A stretch of 64,000 nt of DNA from Marinobacterium marinum (GCF_013868415.1 NZ_JACEMT010000054.1:1068-65067), one strand, 5' to 3'; positions 40,666 through 49,886 are shown, numbered from the stretch's first letter. Notes: generated by a model from the sequence alone, not told the origin. Translations and numbers: made by a program.

Positions 40666-41220
40666 ATGTTGAAGCCTTACAAGAAGTTTCTGACGGCAAG
40701 CCTGGTTGCCGTTGCCATGCTGGGCGCAAGCGGATGCAGCAGCACCCAGAAGCCCACAGCCTCAATTGCAACCGAGGTGGACCTGATCCAGGAAGTGAAA
40801 ACCGCGTCCAGCCAGCTGATTGCCAACACCAAGGGGCTGACTCTCGGTGCGCCGGTACTGGCCGCAACCTTCGCCGATATCGATGACCTGCAGCAGTCAT
40901 CCACATTCGGCCGCACCCTGTCCGAGCAGTTCACCAGTGCCTTGTCCGCTAATGGACTGCCGGTGATCGAAGTCAAAATGCGCGACAGCCTCTTCGTCAA
41001 GGAACGTACCGGTGAGCTGATCCTGTCCCGCAAGTTGCACAGCCTGCTGCAGGCCCATGATGCCCAGGCCGTTCTGCTGGGCAGCTATGCCATTGGCGGC
41101 AGCAATGTTTACGTTAACGTCCGCATCGTGCGCACCAGCGACAACATTATTCTGGGCTCCCACGATTTCAGCCTGCCGCTGAACCGTGACATCAAGGCAA
41201 TGCTTCCGCGCAAGCGCTAA
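40666..41220 (+). CDS. FlgO-domain lipoprotein
   Basis: Predicted outer membrane lipoprotein of 184 residues. The signal peptide ends GASGC (Cys24). The mature region resembles the FlgO family: TFADIDDLQQSSTFGRTLSEQ, then a strand-helix pattern with SRKLHSLLQAHDAQAVLLGSY and a VYVNVRIV strand. FlgO of Vibrio is a surface lipoprotein needed for flagellar function, but no flagellar genes are nearby. The ATG at 40666 begins 18 nt after the previous gene stops. A strong terminator follows. Confidence 0.8.
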   Translation: MLKPYKKFLTASLVAVAMLGASGCSSTQKPTASIATEVDLIQEVKTASSQLIANTKGLTLGAPVLAATFADIDDLQQSSTFGRTLSEQFTSALSANGLPVIEVKMRDSLFVKERTGELILSRKLHSLLQAHDAQAVLLGSYAIGGSNVYVNVRIVRTSDNIILGSHDFSLPLNRDIKAMLPRKR

Positions 41221-41234
41221 GCCAAGTCCAGCCA

Positions 41235-41268
41235 CAAAAAAAGCCGGCTCTGTGCCGGCTTTTTTTTG
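41235..41268. terminator. Bidirectional terminator between FlgO-like gene and ung
   Basis: AGCCGGC/GCCGGCT arms flanked by seven A on the left and eight T on the right, so it can stop transcription from both converging genes. Confidence 0.93.
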
Positions 41269-41281
41269 TTCTGCTTCGTCT

Positions 41282-41977
41282 TTATTCGCCTTCATTCGCC
41301 GCCAGCGGAAGCTGCCAGTCAATCGCTCGCAGCCCCTTTTCCTCCAGCCAGGCATTGGCCTGACTAAAATGGCGACAGCCGAAAAAGCCCCGATAGGCCG
41401 ACAGAGGCGAAGGGTGCGGTGCCTTCAGCACCAGATGACGGCTGCGATCGATGCCAGCCCCCTTTTTCTGCGCATAGCTGCCCCACAGCATGAACACCAC
41501 ATGCTCGCACTGTTCATTGACCAGCTGAATAATACGATCCGTAAACGATTCCCAGCCCCTGCCCTGATGCGCATTCGCATTGCTCTGCTCCACGGTCAAC
41601 ACCGCATTGAGCAACAACACACCCTGCTCCGCCCAGTACTCCAGGTAACCGTGATTCACGGGCTCTATTCCCAAGTCGGTCTGCAATTCCTTGTAGATGT
41701 TGACCAGCGACGGCGGAGTACGCACCTCCGGTCTGACCGAAAAACAGAGCCCATGTGCCTGCCCCGGCTGATGATAGGGGTCCTGGCCGATGATCACGAC
41801 CTTGACCTGGTCCAGCGGCGTGGCTTCCAACGCATGAAACCAGTTGGACGAATGTGGATAAATCACCTTCTGCGCCGCCTTTTCGGCCTGCAAGAACTGC
41901 TTGAGCGATTGCATGTAGGGCTGTTCAAACTCAGGCTGCAACCAGGGCTGCCATGTTGGCGCTTTATCCAAAGCCAT
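41282..41977 (-). CDS. ung: Uracil-DNA glycosylase
   Basis: Removes uracil from DNA as the first step of base excision repair. The 231-residue family 1 enzyme has the water-activating motif GQDPYH at 64-69 (Asp66) and the leucine loop [11 protein letters not shown] near residue 190. Length is normal. It is convergent with the FlgO-like gene, sharing one terminator. Confidence 0.98.
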   Translation of the reverse strand: MALDKAPTWQPWLQPEFEQPYMQSLKQFLQAEKAAQKVIYPHSSNWFHALEATPLDQVKVVIIGQDPYHQPGQAHGLCFSVRPEVRTPPSLVNIYKELQTDLGIEPVNHGYLEYWAEQGVLLLNAVLTVEQSNANAHQGRGWESFTDRIIQLVNEQCEHVVFMLWGSYAQKKGAGIDRSRHLVLKAPHPSPLSAYRGFFGCRHFSQANAWLEEKGLRAIDWQLPLAANEGE

Positions 41978-42033
41978 CTTGTCACTCCAATCAGAAAATA
42001 CCTGCCAGCGTACCGATCCCTCCGGTACAAAAC

Positions 42034-42056
42034 AAAAAGGCCACTGACGTGGCCTT
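42034..42056 (-). terminator. Terminator of lysS
   Basis: Minus strand arms AAGGCCAC/GTGGCCTT around a 4-nt loop, then TTTTTG, 27 nt after the lysS stop and upstream of ung. Confidence 0.9.
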
Positions 42057-42082
42057 GTGGATAACTCTATACGCGACAGTAA

Positions 42083-43597
42083 TCAGCCACGCGGACGCAT
42101 GGCCGGGAACAGCAGCACATCGCGGATAGACGGCGAATCGGTGAACAGCATCACCAGACGGTCGATGCCGATACCTTCACCCGCCGTCGGCGGCAGACCG
42201 TATTCCAGCGCCTGTACATAGTCGGCATCGAAGTGCATGGCTTCGTCATCTCCGGCATCTTTCTCTTCCACTTGCTTCTGGAAGCGCTCGGCCTGATCTT
42301 CGGCATCATTCAACTCGGAGAAGCCATTGGCCAGTTCACGACCACCGACGAAGAACTCGAAACGGTCGGTCACGTGCGGGTTGTCATCACTGCGACGGGC
42401 CAGCGGGCTGACTTCGGTCGGGTACTCGGTGATGAAGGTCGGCTGCTGCAGGCGGTGCTCGACGGTCTTCTCGAAGATCTCGATCTGCACCTTGCCCAGA
42501 CCCCAGCCATCCTTCACATCGATATCCATGCGCTCGGCAATCTGGCGCGCCGCCGCTTCATCGGCCAGTGCTTCTGCCGTGATCTCCGGGTTGTAATGCA
42601 GTATGGAGTCGAACACGCTCATGCGAGTGAACGGTTTGCCCATATCGTATTCGAAGGTTTCCAGTACTTCACCTTCATCATTACGTACGGTATTCACCAC
42701 GATGGTAGTACCCAGCACCTCTTCGGCTACGGTACGCAGCATGTTTTCGGTCAAGTCCATCAGGTCCTTGTAGTCCGCGTAGGCCTGATAGAACTCGATC
42801 ATGGTGAATTCCGGATTATGACGGGTGGAAAGCCCCTCATTACGGAAGTTGCGATTAATCTCGAACACACGCTCGAAACCACCCACGACCAGACGTTTCA
42901 GGTACAGTTCCGGCGCAATGCGCAGGTACATGTCCAGGTCCAGAGCATTGTGATGGGTCACGAACGGACGGGCTGTCGCACCACCGGGAATCGGGTGCAG
43001 CATCGGCGTTTCCGCCTCAATGAAGCGACGTTCGATCAGGTACTTGCGGATGCCGGCCACGATCTTCGAGCGCATCTCGAATACCTTGCGCGACTGCTCA
43101 TTCATGATCAGGTCAACATAGCGCTGGCGGTAGCGCATTTCCATGTCTTGCAAACCCTTGAACTTGTCCGGTAGCGGACGCAGGCTCTTGGTCAGCATTT
43201 CGAATTCGGCCATGTCGACATACAGGTCGCCCTTGCCCGATTTGTGCAGCACACCGCTGACGCCAATGATATCGCCCAGGTCGACGGACTTGGCAAAAGG
43301 ACGTGCGGCCTTGTTGACGTACAGCTGGATACGGCCACTCATGTCCTGCAATACCATAAAGGCACCACGGTTGAGCATCACTCGGCCCGCCACGGAAACT
43401 CGAATGCCGGCTTCTTCCAGCTCTTCCTTGCTCTTGTCGCCGTGTGCCTGCTGCAGATCTTCTGCATAGCTGTCACGACGGAAGGTGTTGGGGAAGGCGT
43501 TCCCTTCCTGACGCAGTGCGGCGAGCTTCTCGCGACGCTCCGCAATCAGGCGGTTTTCATCTTGCTGCACGTTTTGCTGCACATTATTGTCTGACAT
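42083..43597 (-). CDS. lysS: Lysine-tRNA ligase (class II)
   Basis: Charges tRNA-Lys. The 504-residue protein has an N-terminal OB anticodon-binding domain (about 60-170), motif 2 ([14 protein letters not shown]) and motif 3 ([12 protein letters not shown]). It follows prfB by 25 nt, the prfB-lysS pair found in E. coli, and ends at its own terminator. Confidence 0.98.
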   Translation of the reverse strand: MSDNNVQQNVQQDENRLIAERREKLAALRQEGNAFPNTFRRDSYAEDLQQAHGDKSKEELEEAGIRVSVAGRVMLNRGAFMVLQDMSGRIQLYVNKAARPFAKSVDLGDIIGVSGVLHKSGKGDLYVDMAEFEMLTKSLRPLPDKFKGLQDMEMRYRQRYVDLIMNEQSRKVFEMRSKIVAGIRKYLIERRFIEAETPMLHPIPGGATARPFVTHHNALDLDMYLRIAPELYLKRLVVGGFERVFEINRNFRNEGLSTRHNPEFTMIEFYQAYADYKDLMDLTENMLRTVAEEVLGTTIVVNTVRNDEGEVLETFEYDMGKPFTRMSVFDSILHYNPEITAEALADEAAARQIAERMDIDVKDGWGLGKVQIEIFEKTVEHRLQQPTFITEYPTEVSPLARRSDDNPHVTDRFEFFVGGRELANGFSELNDAEDQAERFQKQVEEKDAGDDEAMHFDADYVQALEYGLPPTAGEGIGIDRLVMLFTDSPSIRDVLLFPAMRPRG

Positions 43598-43622
43598 CGG
43601 GGGTTACCTTAAAACGAATGCT

Positions 43623-44717
43623 TTACAGGCCGGCCTTGAGGCTGGCTTCGATAAACTGGTCCAGATCGCCGTCGAGTACGCGATCACAGTTGGAGGTCTG
43701 CACGTTGGTACGCAGATCCTTGATGCGCTGGTCGTCCAGTACGTAGGAGCGAATCTGGCTGCCCCAGCCGATGTCGGCCTTGGTGTCTTCCACTTCCTGC
43801 GCGGCTTCGCGGCGCTTCATCATTTCCATTTCATACAGCTTGGCACGCAGCTGTTTCATACAGGTGTCGCGGTTCTGATGCTGAGAACGAGCCGACTGAC
43901 TCTGCACTACAATACCCGAGGGTTCGTGGGTAATACGCACCGCGGACTCGGTTCGGTTAACGTGCTGACCACCGGCACCGGAGGCGCGATAAACATCGAC
44001 ACGCAGGTCAGCCGGATTGATCTCGATATCCACGTTGTCGTCAATCTCGGGCGATACGAATACCGAGGAGAAGGAGGTATGGCGACGACCGCCGGAGTCG
44101 AACGGTGACTTGCGCACCAGGCGGTGTACACCGGTTTCGGTGCGCAGCCAGCCGAAGGCATACTCGCCCTCAAAGCGGATGGTGGCGGATTTGATCCCGG
44201 CCACATCACCACCGGAAACTTCCAGCAGCTCGGTCTTGAAGCCCTTGCTTTCACCCCAGCGCAGATACATGCGCAGCATCATGTCGGCCCAGTCCTGAGC
44301 CTCGGTGCCACCTGAACCGGCCTGGATGTCGAGGAAGGCGTTGTTGGCATCGGCTTCGCCCGAGAACATGCGGCGGAACTCCAGCTGCTCCAGCATGTTT
44401 TTCAAGCGTTCCACATCCGCTTCCACTTCGACAACGGTATCCTCGTCGTCCTCTTCAACCGCCATCTCAAGCAGGTCACCGGCGTCACTGATACCGCTTT
44501 CCAGCTCGTTGATGGTCTTGACGACATTCTCCAGTCCTGCACGCTCACGGCCCAGCTGCTGCGCATTTTCCGGATTGTTCCAGACATTGGGGTCTTCCAG
44601 CTCGCGCTCAACCTCTTCCAGGCGCTCGCGCTTGCCATCATAATCGAGGTAGGTGCGCAGCGCCCGGGTACGCTCGCTGAACTCTTTCAGGCTGTTGAGA
44701 ATCGGATTAATTTCCAT
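43623..44717 (-). CDS. prfB: Peptide chain release factor 2, without programmed frameshift
   Basis: Ends translation at UGA and UAA. The 364-residue protein has the anticodon-like tripeptide SPF (in KSPFDSGG) and the peptidyl-hydrolysis motif GGQ at about residue 248. In E. coli codons 25-26 read CUU UGA and need a +1 frameshift that senses RF2 level; here the same place reads CTC GAT (Leu24-Asp25, TYLDYDGK) in one open frame. The self-regulating frameshift is therefore missing. It lies upstream of lysS. Confidence 0.97.
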   Translation of the reverse strand: MEINPILNSLKEFSERTRALRTYLDYDGKRERLEEVERELEDPNVWNNPENAQQLGRERAGLENVVKTINELESGISDAGDLLEMAVEEDDEDTVVEVEADVERLKNMLEQLEFRRMFSGEADANNAFLDIQAGSGGTEAQDWADMMLRMYLRWGESKGFKTELLEVSGGDVAGIKSATIRFEGEYAFGWLRTETGVHRLVRKSPFDSGGRRHTSFSSVFVSPEIDDNVDIEINPADLRVDVYRASGAGGQHVNRTESAVRITHEPSGIVVQSQSARSQHQNRDTCMKQLRAKLYEMEMMKRREAAQEVEDTKADIGWGSQIRSYVLDDQRIKDLRTNVQTSNCDRVLDGDLDQFIEASLKAGL

Positions 44718-44756
44718 CGTGCTACTTGGATACTCGCTGCTTGGAAAAAGGAATCT

Positions 44757-44762
44757 ATTCTA
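44757..44762 (-). promoter_or_regulatory. Candidate -10 box for prfB-lysS
   Basis: TAGAAT on the minus strand, 40 nt before the prfB ATG, with TTCAAA 17 nt upstream as a weak -35. It is divergent from nhaD. Only a candidate. Confidence 0.3.
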
Positions 44763-44915
44763 ACCGATCAGCGGCGCTGTTTGAATGATTCACGACCGCT
44801 TCAACCGCAACTCGACTTGGCTTCCCGACTGAGCGAGAATGATGCTGTGCTTTCACCGGCGCCACGCATGGGGCTGTTTACGCCGGTGTCACCGTATCGG
44901 AAAGGACGCCACCTG

Positions 44916-46304
44916 ATGACGACTACACCCGCACCGGTTTTGATGGATTTGACCACCAGCCCATACGGCTATCTGGCCCTGCTGATCTTTCTGCTCGCCT
45001 ACGTATTTGTGGTGATGGAAGAGAAACTGGGATTGCGCAAGTCCAAACCGGTCATCGTGGCTTCAGGCTGTATCTGGATTCTGGTCGGGCTCGCCTACCA
45101 GCAACAGGGCGACTCCCACACTGCAGGCATTCAGCTGAGGCACTATATTCTCGACTATGCCGAATTGTTTCTGTTTCTGCTCGCCGCGATGACGTTCGTA
45201 AACCTGATGGAAGAGCGGCGGGTGTTTGTGGCACTGCGTACCTGGCTGGTATCGCGTGGCTACTCGCTCCGCACCATTTATTGGGTCACCGGCGGACTCA
45301 CCTTCATCATTTCACCCATTGCCGACAACCTGTCTACCGCCCTGCTGATGGGTGCGGTTGTGCTGGCTGTTGGCGATCACAACTACCGCTTCATCTCGGT
45401 CGGCTGTATCAACGTGGTTGTCGCCGCCAATGCCGGCGGTGCTTTCAGCCCTTTCGGCGATATCACGACGCTGATGGTCTGGCAAAAGGGCGTGGTGGAA
45501 TTTACCGAGTTTTTCCGGCTGCTGCTGCCGTCACTGATCAACTGGCTGATTCCCGCCCTGCTGATGAGCCTGACAGTAGAACGCATCCAGCCTGCAGGCG
45601 AACGCCGTCACCAGCGCATGAAAAAGGGAGGCCTCACCGTTGTTATCCTGTTTCTGCTGACTATTGTGCTGTCCGTCACCGTACACAGCCAGTTGCACCT
45701 GCCGCCCGTGCTGGGCATGATGACAGGCTTGGGGGTATTAAAAATTTACGGCTACTACCTGAGCTTTCATGACCCCATTTTCCGTGAGCAGGGTCATATT
45801 ACCCACCATCATGCCGAAAACACCGCCCGACACAGCCTGCTACACGGCGACCACACGGGAGTTATCCGCCGCTTTGACATTTTCAAGGTTGTCGAACGCG
45901 AGTCTTGGGATACGCTGATGTTTTTCTACGGCATTGTGCTCTGCGTGGGCGGACTGGCCAGCCTGGGCTACCTGACCGGGCTATCGACCCTGCTGTATGG
46001 CAATCTTGGCATCAACCTGGCCAACGGATTGATCGGCCTACTGTCATCTCTGGTCGATAACATTCCAATCATGTTCGCGGTTCTGACCATGGACCCGGGC
46101 ATGACTCTGCAACAATGGCTGCTGGCCACACTGGCCGTGGGAACCGGTGGCTCCCTGCTGTCCATCGGTTCGGCCGCAGGAGTGGCCCTGATGGGGCAGG
46201 CCAAGGGAACCTACACCTTCTTTAGCCATCTCAAATGGAGCTGGGCGATCCTGTCGGGATATATCGCCAGCCTTATCTGCCACCTCTGGTTAAATGGAAT
46301 CTGA
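44916..46304 (+). CDS. nhaD: NhaD-type Na+/H+ antiporter
   Basis: Inner membrane antiporter of the ion transporter superfamily expelling sodium in exchange for protons. The protein has 462 residues from the ATG at 44916 (GGA about 9 nt upstream), with about 11-12 membrane segments, the conserved SPIADNLSTALLMG and AGGAFSPFGDITTLMVW stretches, and SLVDNIPIMFAV near the end. The cytosolic loop at about 292-318 is unusually rich in histidine (HITHHH...LLHGDH). Longer TTG and ATG starts exist but lack a ribosome site. The next gene starts 1 nt after its stop. Confidence 0.93.
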   Translation: MTTTPAPVLMDLTTSPYGYLALLIFLLAYVFVVMEEKLGLRKSKPVIVASGCIWILVGLAYQQQGDSHTAGIQLRHYILDYAELFLFLLAAMTFVNLMEERRVFVALRTWLVSRGYSLRTIYWVTGGLTFIISPIADNLSTALLMGAVVLAVGDHNYRFISVGCINVVVAANAGGAFSPFGDITTLMVWQKGVVEFTEFFRLLLPSLINWLIPALLMSLTVERIQPAGERRHQRMKKGGLTVVILFLLTIVLSVTVHSQLHLPPVLGMMTGLGVLKIYGYYLSFHDPIFREQGHITHHHAENTARHSLLHGDHTGVIRRFDIFKVVERESWDTLMFFYGIVLCVGGLASLGYLTGLSTLLYGNLGINLANGLIGLLSSLVDNIPIMFAVLTMDPGMTLQQWLLATLAVGTGGSLLSIGSAAGVALMGQAKGTYTFFSHLKWSWAILSGYIASLICHLWLNGI

Positions 46305-46305
46305 C

Positions 46306-46983
46306 ATGACCCAACAACCCGTTACCCAGGAACACAAACCGGTCTGGGATATTTTTGTTCGCCTGTTTCACTGGTCTCTGGCCGCCAGTATTCTGTTCGC
46401 CTGGTGGAGCGGTGAACAGGGCGGAAACTGGATGGAGTGGCATATGTACGCCGGCTACTCTGTCTTGGCACTGGTGCTGTTCCGGCTTATGTGGGGCTTT
46501 GCCGGCAGCCACTACGCACGCTTCAGCGAATTCGTCCGCTCGCCCATTCACACGCTCAAATACGGCTTGCAGTTGACCAAGCGTCAGGACGCTCACTATA
46601 TCGGGCATAACCCCCTGGGTGGCTGGATGGTCCTGATGCTGTTATTGCTCAGCGCCGCGCAGGCAGGCACCGGCCTGTTTGCCAACGACGAAATCTTTAC
46701 CGAAGGCCCTCTCGCTCACCTGGTGAGCAGCAGCATGAGCGTGGAAATCACTCGCTGGCACAAAACGATTTTTGACGGCCTGCTGATCGCGATCGGCCTG
46801 CATCTGGCTGGCGTCATTGCACATCAGGTGTTCAAGGGCGAAAAACTGGTGCAATCAATGCTGCACGGTCGCAAGCCCGCTGGCATCCACGAGGACTCGC
46901 ACGCCTTCGCTCCCTTCTGGCTCGGACTGATTCTGGCCGCAATTGCCGCCGCCGTGATCTGGGGAATCGTCAACCTGCTGTAA
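46306..46983 (+). CDS. Cytochrome b561-family membrane protein
   Basis: Predicted diheme or monoheme inner membrane cytochrome of 225 residues with four membrane spans. Likely heme ligands are histidines in RLFHWSLAAS, MEWHMYAGYS, TRWHKTIFDG and GLHLAGVIAHQ, as in Ni/Fe-hydrogenase-type and b561 cytochromes. The ATG at 46306 is 1 nt past the nhaD stop. It converges on a cytochrome c' gene; b561 and c' genes are commonly neighbours and may exchange electrons. The partner in vivo is inferred. Confidence 0.88.
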   Translation: MTQQPVTQEHKPVWDIFVRLFHWSLAASILFAWWSGEQGGNWMEWHMYAGYSVLALVLFRLMWGFAGSHYARFSEFVRSPIHTLKYGLQLTKRQDAHYIGHNPLGGWMVLMLLLLSAAQAGTGLFANDEIFTEGPLAHLVSSSMSVEITRWHKTIFDGLLIAIGLHLAGVIAHQVFKGEKLVQSMLHGRKPAGIHEDSHAFAPFWLGLILAAIAAAVIWGIVNLL

Positions 46984-46993
46984 AACGGACAAC

Positions 46994-47018
46994 AAAAAGG
47001 GCGCCTCGGCGCCCTTTA
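46994..47018. terminator. Terminator between cytochrome b561 and cytochrome c' genes
   Basis: Arms AAAGGGCGC/GCGCCCTTT with flanking A-run on the left. On the minus strand it ends in TTTTTG, so it is a good terminator for the cytochrome c' gene and a weaker one for b561. Confidence 0.85.
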
Positions 47019-47042
47019 CGTTTAACCAACCAAATTGATTGA

Positions 47043-47489
47043 TCAGTTTTTGAAGTTATCGTGGCAACCTTTACAGGATTTGCCCACTTCACCGAATGCC
47101 GGCTTGATCTGTGCCATATCGCCGGACTTGGCGGCTTCAGCCAGTGCAGCGGTGTTTTCAACCAGCATATTCATGCCGCCTTCAAACTTGTCCCACTCTT
47201 TTTCAATTGCCGGCAGAGCGTCGGTGTCGCCCTCGTAAGAACCCGCGATGAAGCCTTCCATCGGCAGCTTGCTCAGCTGAGCCACGATGTCGGCACGACG
47301 GCTGAAGTCTTCAGCATCGTAATCCATTTTGCCCTTGACCATTGCACCCATGGTGCCGAAGTGCCAAGCCATGGCACTGAAAGCGCCCTTGCGGTAATGG
47401 ATTGCATCCTCGGGATCAGCCGCCATTACGGTCGTTGTCGTTGCAGCAGCCAAGAATCCCGCCAATCCAATTGCAGCAATTTTCTTCAT
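47043..47489 (-). CDS. Cytochrome c'
   Basis: Periplasmic high-spin heme protein, often binding NO. The protein (148 aa) has a signal peptide of about 23 residues cut after VMA, a four-helix bundle and the heme site CKGCH near the C-terminus (about residues 139-143), typical for the family. It faces the cytochrome b561 gene and is divergent from the MFS gene. An inverted repeat GTGAA-N7-TTCAC at 47548 overlaps its likely -35. Function in NO defence is known for relatives, not shown here. Confidence 0.93.
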   Translation of the reverse strand: MKKIAAIGLAGFLAAATTTTVMAADPEDAIHYRKGAFSAMAWHFGTMGAMVKGKMDYDAEDFSRRADIVAQLSKLPMEGFIAGSYEGDTDALPAIEKEWDKFEGGMNMLVENTAALAEAAKSGDMAQIKPAFGEVGKSCKGCHDNFKN

Positions 47490-47527
47490 TTCGGTTTCCC
47501 TTTCTCGATATGTCAGACGTGGAGCAC

Positions 47528-47564
47528 ATATTAGATCACACTAATTCGTGAATACAATGTTCAC
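47528..47564 (-). promoter_or_regulatory. Candidate promoter and operator of the cytochrome c' gene
   Basis: Minus strand: -35 TTGTAT at 47552-47557, 18-nt spacer, -10 TAATAT at 47528-47533. The inverted repeat GTGAA-N7-TTCAC at 47548-47564 straddles the -35 and could be an operator. It lies between divergent genes and might control both. Regulator unknown. Confidence 0.4.
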
Positions 47565-47638
47565 GGATACCACGCCGTGCAGTATAACCTGCCCTGATGT
47601 AGGCTCTACCTCTGGCCCTGACAAGGATACAAAGTTCC

Positions 47639-48871
47639 ATGCCAATTATGATCCGCTTGTTCATACCCTTCGCCCTGGGGTACTGGCTGTCTTATGTCTT
47701 TCGGGTGATCAATGCCGTCGTCGCACCCAACATCATGCAGGAACTCGGTATCGACAGCGCCAGCCTTGGCTTCATTTCCAGCGCTTATTTTCTGACGTTT
47801 GCGGCCTGCCAGATCCCGCTGGGCATTCTGCTCGACCGGTATCAAACACGACATGTCGCACCGGTCCTGTTGCTGTTTGCCGCTGCCGGCAGCCTGACCT
47901 TCGCCCTGGCCAACAGCAGCACCCTGCTGTGGATCGGGCGCGGCCTGATCGGCATGGGTGTATCCGCCTGCCTGATGGCGGCGTTCAAAAGCTATGCTAC
48001 CTGGCTGAAAACCGAGCAACTGCCCCTGATCAACGGCCTGCAACTGGCCTGCGGCGGACTCGGAGCCTTGACTGCCACCGCTCCGGCCGAGTGGGCACTG
48101 CAGCACTCCGACTGGCGCACCTTGTTTATCCTGCTGGCACTGGCCAGTCTGTTGATCGCCGCCCTGCTCTATTCCTGCATTCCTCTGACACCCCGAAATC
48201 ACACGGATATTCGCCTGCCAACCCTGCTGCGGCAAACGCTTGCCGTCATTCGTACCCCCGCCTTTTACCAGTTGGCACCAGCCAGCATGCTGTCGCAATC
48301 GGTATTTATCGCCACCCAGTCTCTCTGGGCCGGTATTTGGCTACAGCGGGTCAACCAACTGAGTGCCAGTGACGCCGCACAGATGCTGCTGGTATCCGCC
48401 CTTGGCATGATGGCCGGCTTTCTGGGACTGGGCGGCATCGCCAGTCGGTTGAATCGGTTCGGCATCGGTACCCAGAGCATCAGTTTCTGCGGCATGGCCG
48501 GCTTTCTGCTGGTACTACTGTGGATTCAACTTCATCCCGGTCGCGCCGACACCCTGGCCTGGGCCGCCTTCGGCTTTTTTGGCACTTCGGGTACTCTGAT
48601 GTTTGCTGGCCTGGCACAGCAATTCCCGGCCGCTATCAGTGCCCGCGTCAGCACCAGTCTCAATCTGGGAATTTTTCTCGGTGCCTTTATTGTACAGTGG
48701 GGCATGGGGGCCATCATCGCCCGCTGGCCCTCCGCCAACGGCGTCGATTACTCCGCCGAGGCATACCGGACAGCCCTGGGATGCGCCACGGCCCTGCAGG
48801 CGCTCAGTCTGGCCTGGTACCTGATCTGCCGATGGCGACCCTCTCAGTTATCGAACGCTGACAGCACCTGA
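47639..48871 (+). CDS. MFS transporter
   Basis: Major facilitator superfamily carrier of 410 residues with about 12 membrane segments. The loop after segment 2 has GILLDRYQTR, the MFS motif A pattern. Charged residues are few in the membrane parts; substrate unknown. The 3' end overlaps the convergent flavodoxin gene by 28 nt. AGGAT lies about 10 nt before the ATG. Confidence 0.85.
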   Translation: MPIMIRLFIPFALGYWLSYVFRVINAVVAPNIMQELGIDSASLGFISSAYFLTFAACQIPLGILLDRYQTRHVAPVLLLFAAAGSLTFALANSSTLLWIGRGLIGMGVSACLMAAFKSYATWLKTEQLPLINGLQLACGGLGALTATAPAEWALQHSDWRTLFILLALASLLIAALLYSCIPLTPRNHTDIRLPTLLRQTLAVIRTPAFYQLAPASMLSQSVFIATQSLWAGIWLQRVNQLSASDAAQMLLVSALGMMAGFLGLGGIASRLNRFGIGTQSISFCGMAGFLLVLLWIQLHPGRADTLAWAAFGFFGTSGTLMFAGLAQQFPAAISARVSTSLNLGIFLGAFIVQWGMGAIIARWPSANGVDYSAEAYRTALGCATALQALSLAWYLICRWRPSQLSNADST

Positions 48872-49359
48872 GGCAACCACGCCTGCAGGCGTGGTTCGGT
48901 TTCACCATGCTGGCCATCTTCATCCAACGCCAGGCCAACAAAGGACTGGCCGTCTTCGGTCAGCGCGCGAGAAGCCTCAAAGCTATAGCCGCTGATCGGC
49001 CAGTTGACGACAACCTGGGCACCACACCCCTGCACCTGCTGACACAGCATCCCCATGGCATCCTGAAACCACTCGCCATATCCCAACTGATCGCCCAAAC
49101 CGAACAGTGCAACACGCTTGCCACTCAGGTCCAGGGCCGACAGTGCATCCCAGTGTTCGTCCCAGTCTTCCTGCAGCTCGCCAAAGTCCCAGGTCGGGAT
49201 ACCGAGGATCAGGCAGGCATAGCCCGCCATGGCCGCTACGCCTTCCGTTGCGATGTCATGCAGGTGGATACGATCCGGTAATAAGGCGGCAATTTGATCC
49301 GCAATCTGCTCTGTATTACCGGTGGTGCTTGCATAAAACAAACCGATGCTGAGGGCCAT
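48844..49359 (-). CDS. fldA: Long-chain flavodoxin
   Basis: FMN electron carrier replacing ferredoxin under some conditions. From the ATG at 49357-49359 it has 171 residues: the FMN phosphate loop FYASTTGNTEQIA near 6-18, the LGIPTWDFGELQEDWDEHW loop with the aromatic residue stacking on the flavin, and FGLGDQLGYGEWFQDA, which includes the long-chain insertion. The start has GGAG-type sequence close upstream. Its 3' end overlaps the MFS gene on the other strand by 28 nt. A terminator-like hairpin lies 15 nt before the start. Confidence 0.94.
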   Translation of the reverse strand: MALSIGLFYASTTGNTEQIADQIAALLPDRIHLHDIATEGVAAMAGYACLILGIPTWDFGELQEDWDEHWDALSALDLSGKRVALFGLGDQLGYGEWFQDAMGMLCQQVQGCGAQVVVNWPISGYSFEASRALTEDGQSFVGLALDEDGQHGETEPRLQAWLPQVLSAFDN

Positions 49360-49373
49360 ACTCTCCATCTCAT

Positions 49374-49403
49374 AAAAACAAAAAGCAGCCACCCGGGCTG
49401 CTT
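49374..49403 (-). terminator. Terminator after phasin gene, directly before flavodoxin
   Basis: Minus strand arms AAGCAGCC/GGCTGCTT around a 5-nt loop, then TTTGTTTTT. Only about 15 nt separate it from the flavodoxin ATG, so there is no space for a flavodoxin promoter downstream of it; flavodoxin may depend on read-through. Confidence 0.85.
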
Positions 49404-49428
49404 CTGATATCCGATACAGTGTCCAACT

Positions 49429-49758
49429 TTACTTCTTGGCCGTGAAAGCCTCAAGCGAGTTCTGAGTCAGCTGCTGAATCGCCTGTTGTGCCGTAGTCAA
49501 CGCTTTCAGGTTCTGCTCATTGGCCGACTTCAGCGTGGTTTCCAGCTCCTTGGCATAGGCCTGCTGCAATTCGATCAAATCATTGGGGGTTTTGCACTTC
49601 TGCAATTCATTCGTTTGCTGCATGGTCGCTTCAAGGCAGGCCTTGGTGCATTCCATCTGCTGTCGAGTCAGCTCTTCAAGCATTTTGGTCTGAATATTTA
49701 CCAACTCACGAAACGGCGCCATGGAATCATTCAACTGCTTGGTCATATCCTGAAACAT
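49429..49758 (-). CDS. Phasin family protein
   Basis: Small amphipathic helical protein of 109 residues, probably coating polyhydroxyalkanoate granules. It is almost all helix, with phasin features at about 8-100 (NDSMAPFRELVNIQ, AYAKELETTLKSANEQ, LKALTTAQQAIQQ) and no cleavable signal. GGGGGG lies about 9 nt before the ATG. No PHA synthase is in the window, so the granule role is inferred from the family. Confidence 0.85.
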   Translation of the reverse strand: MFQDMTKQLNDSMAPFRELVNIQTKMLEELTRQQMECTKACLEATMQQTNELQKCKTPNDLIELQQAYAKELETTLKSANEQNLKALTTAQQAIQQLTQNSLEAFTAKK

Positions 49759-49886
49759 GGGTTTAGCCCCCCTTGGCTATTGTTATTAATACTTTCAATA
49801 AATCATTGTAGACTGAAAGCCGCAAGCAGAGTCTGCTAGACCAAAGACGTAGATCAGGTTTTCGATATGAACCAAGAGGTGTTTTC

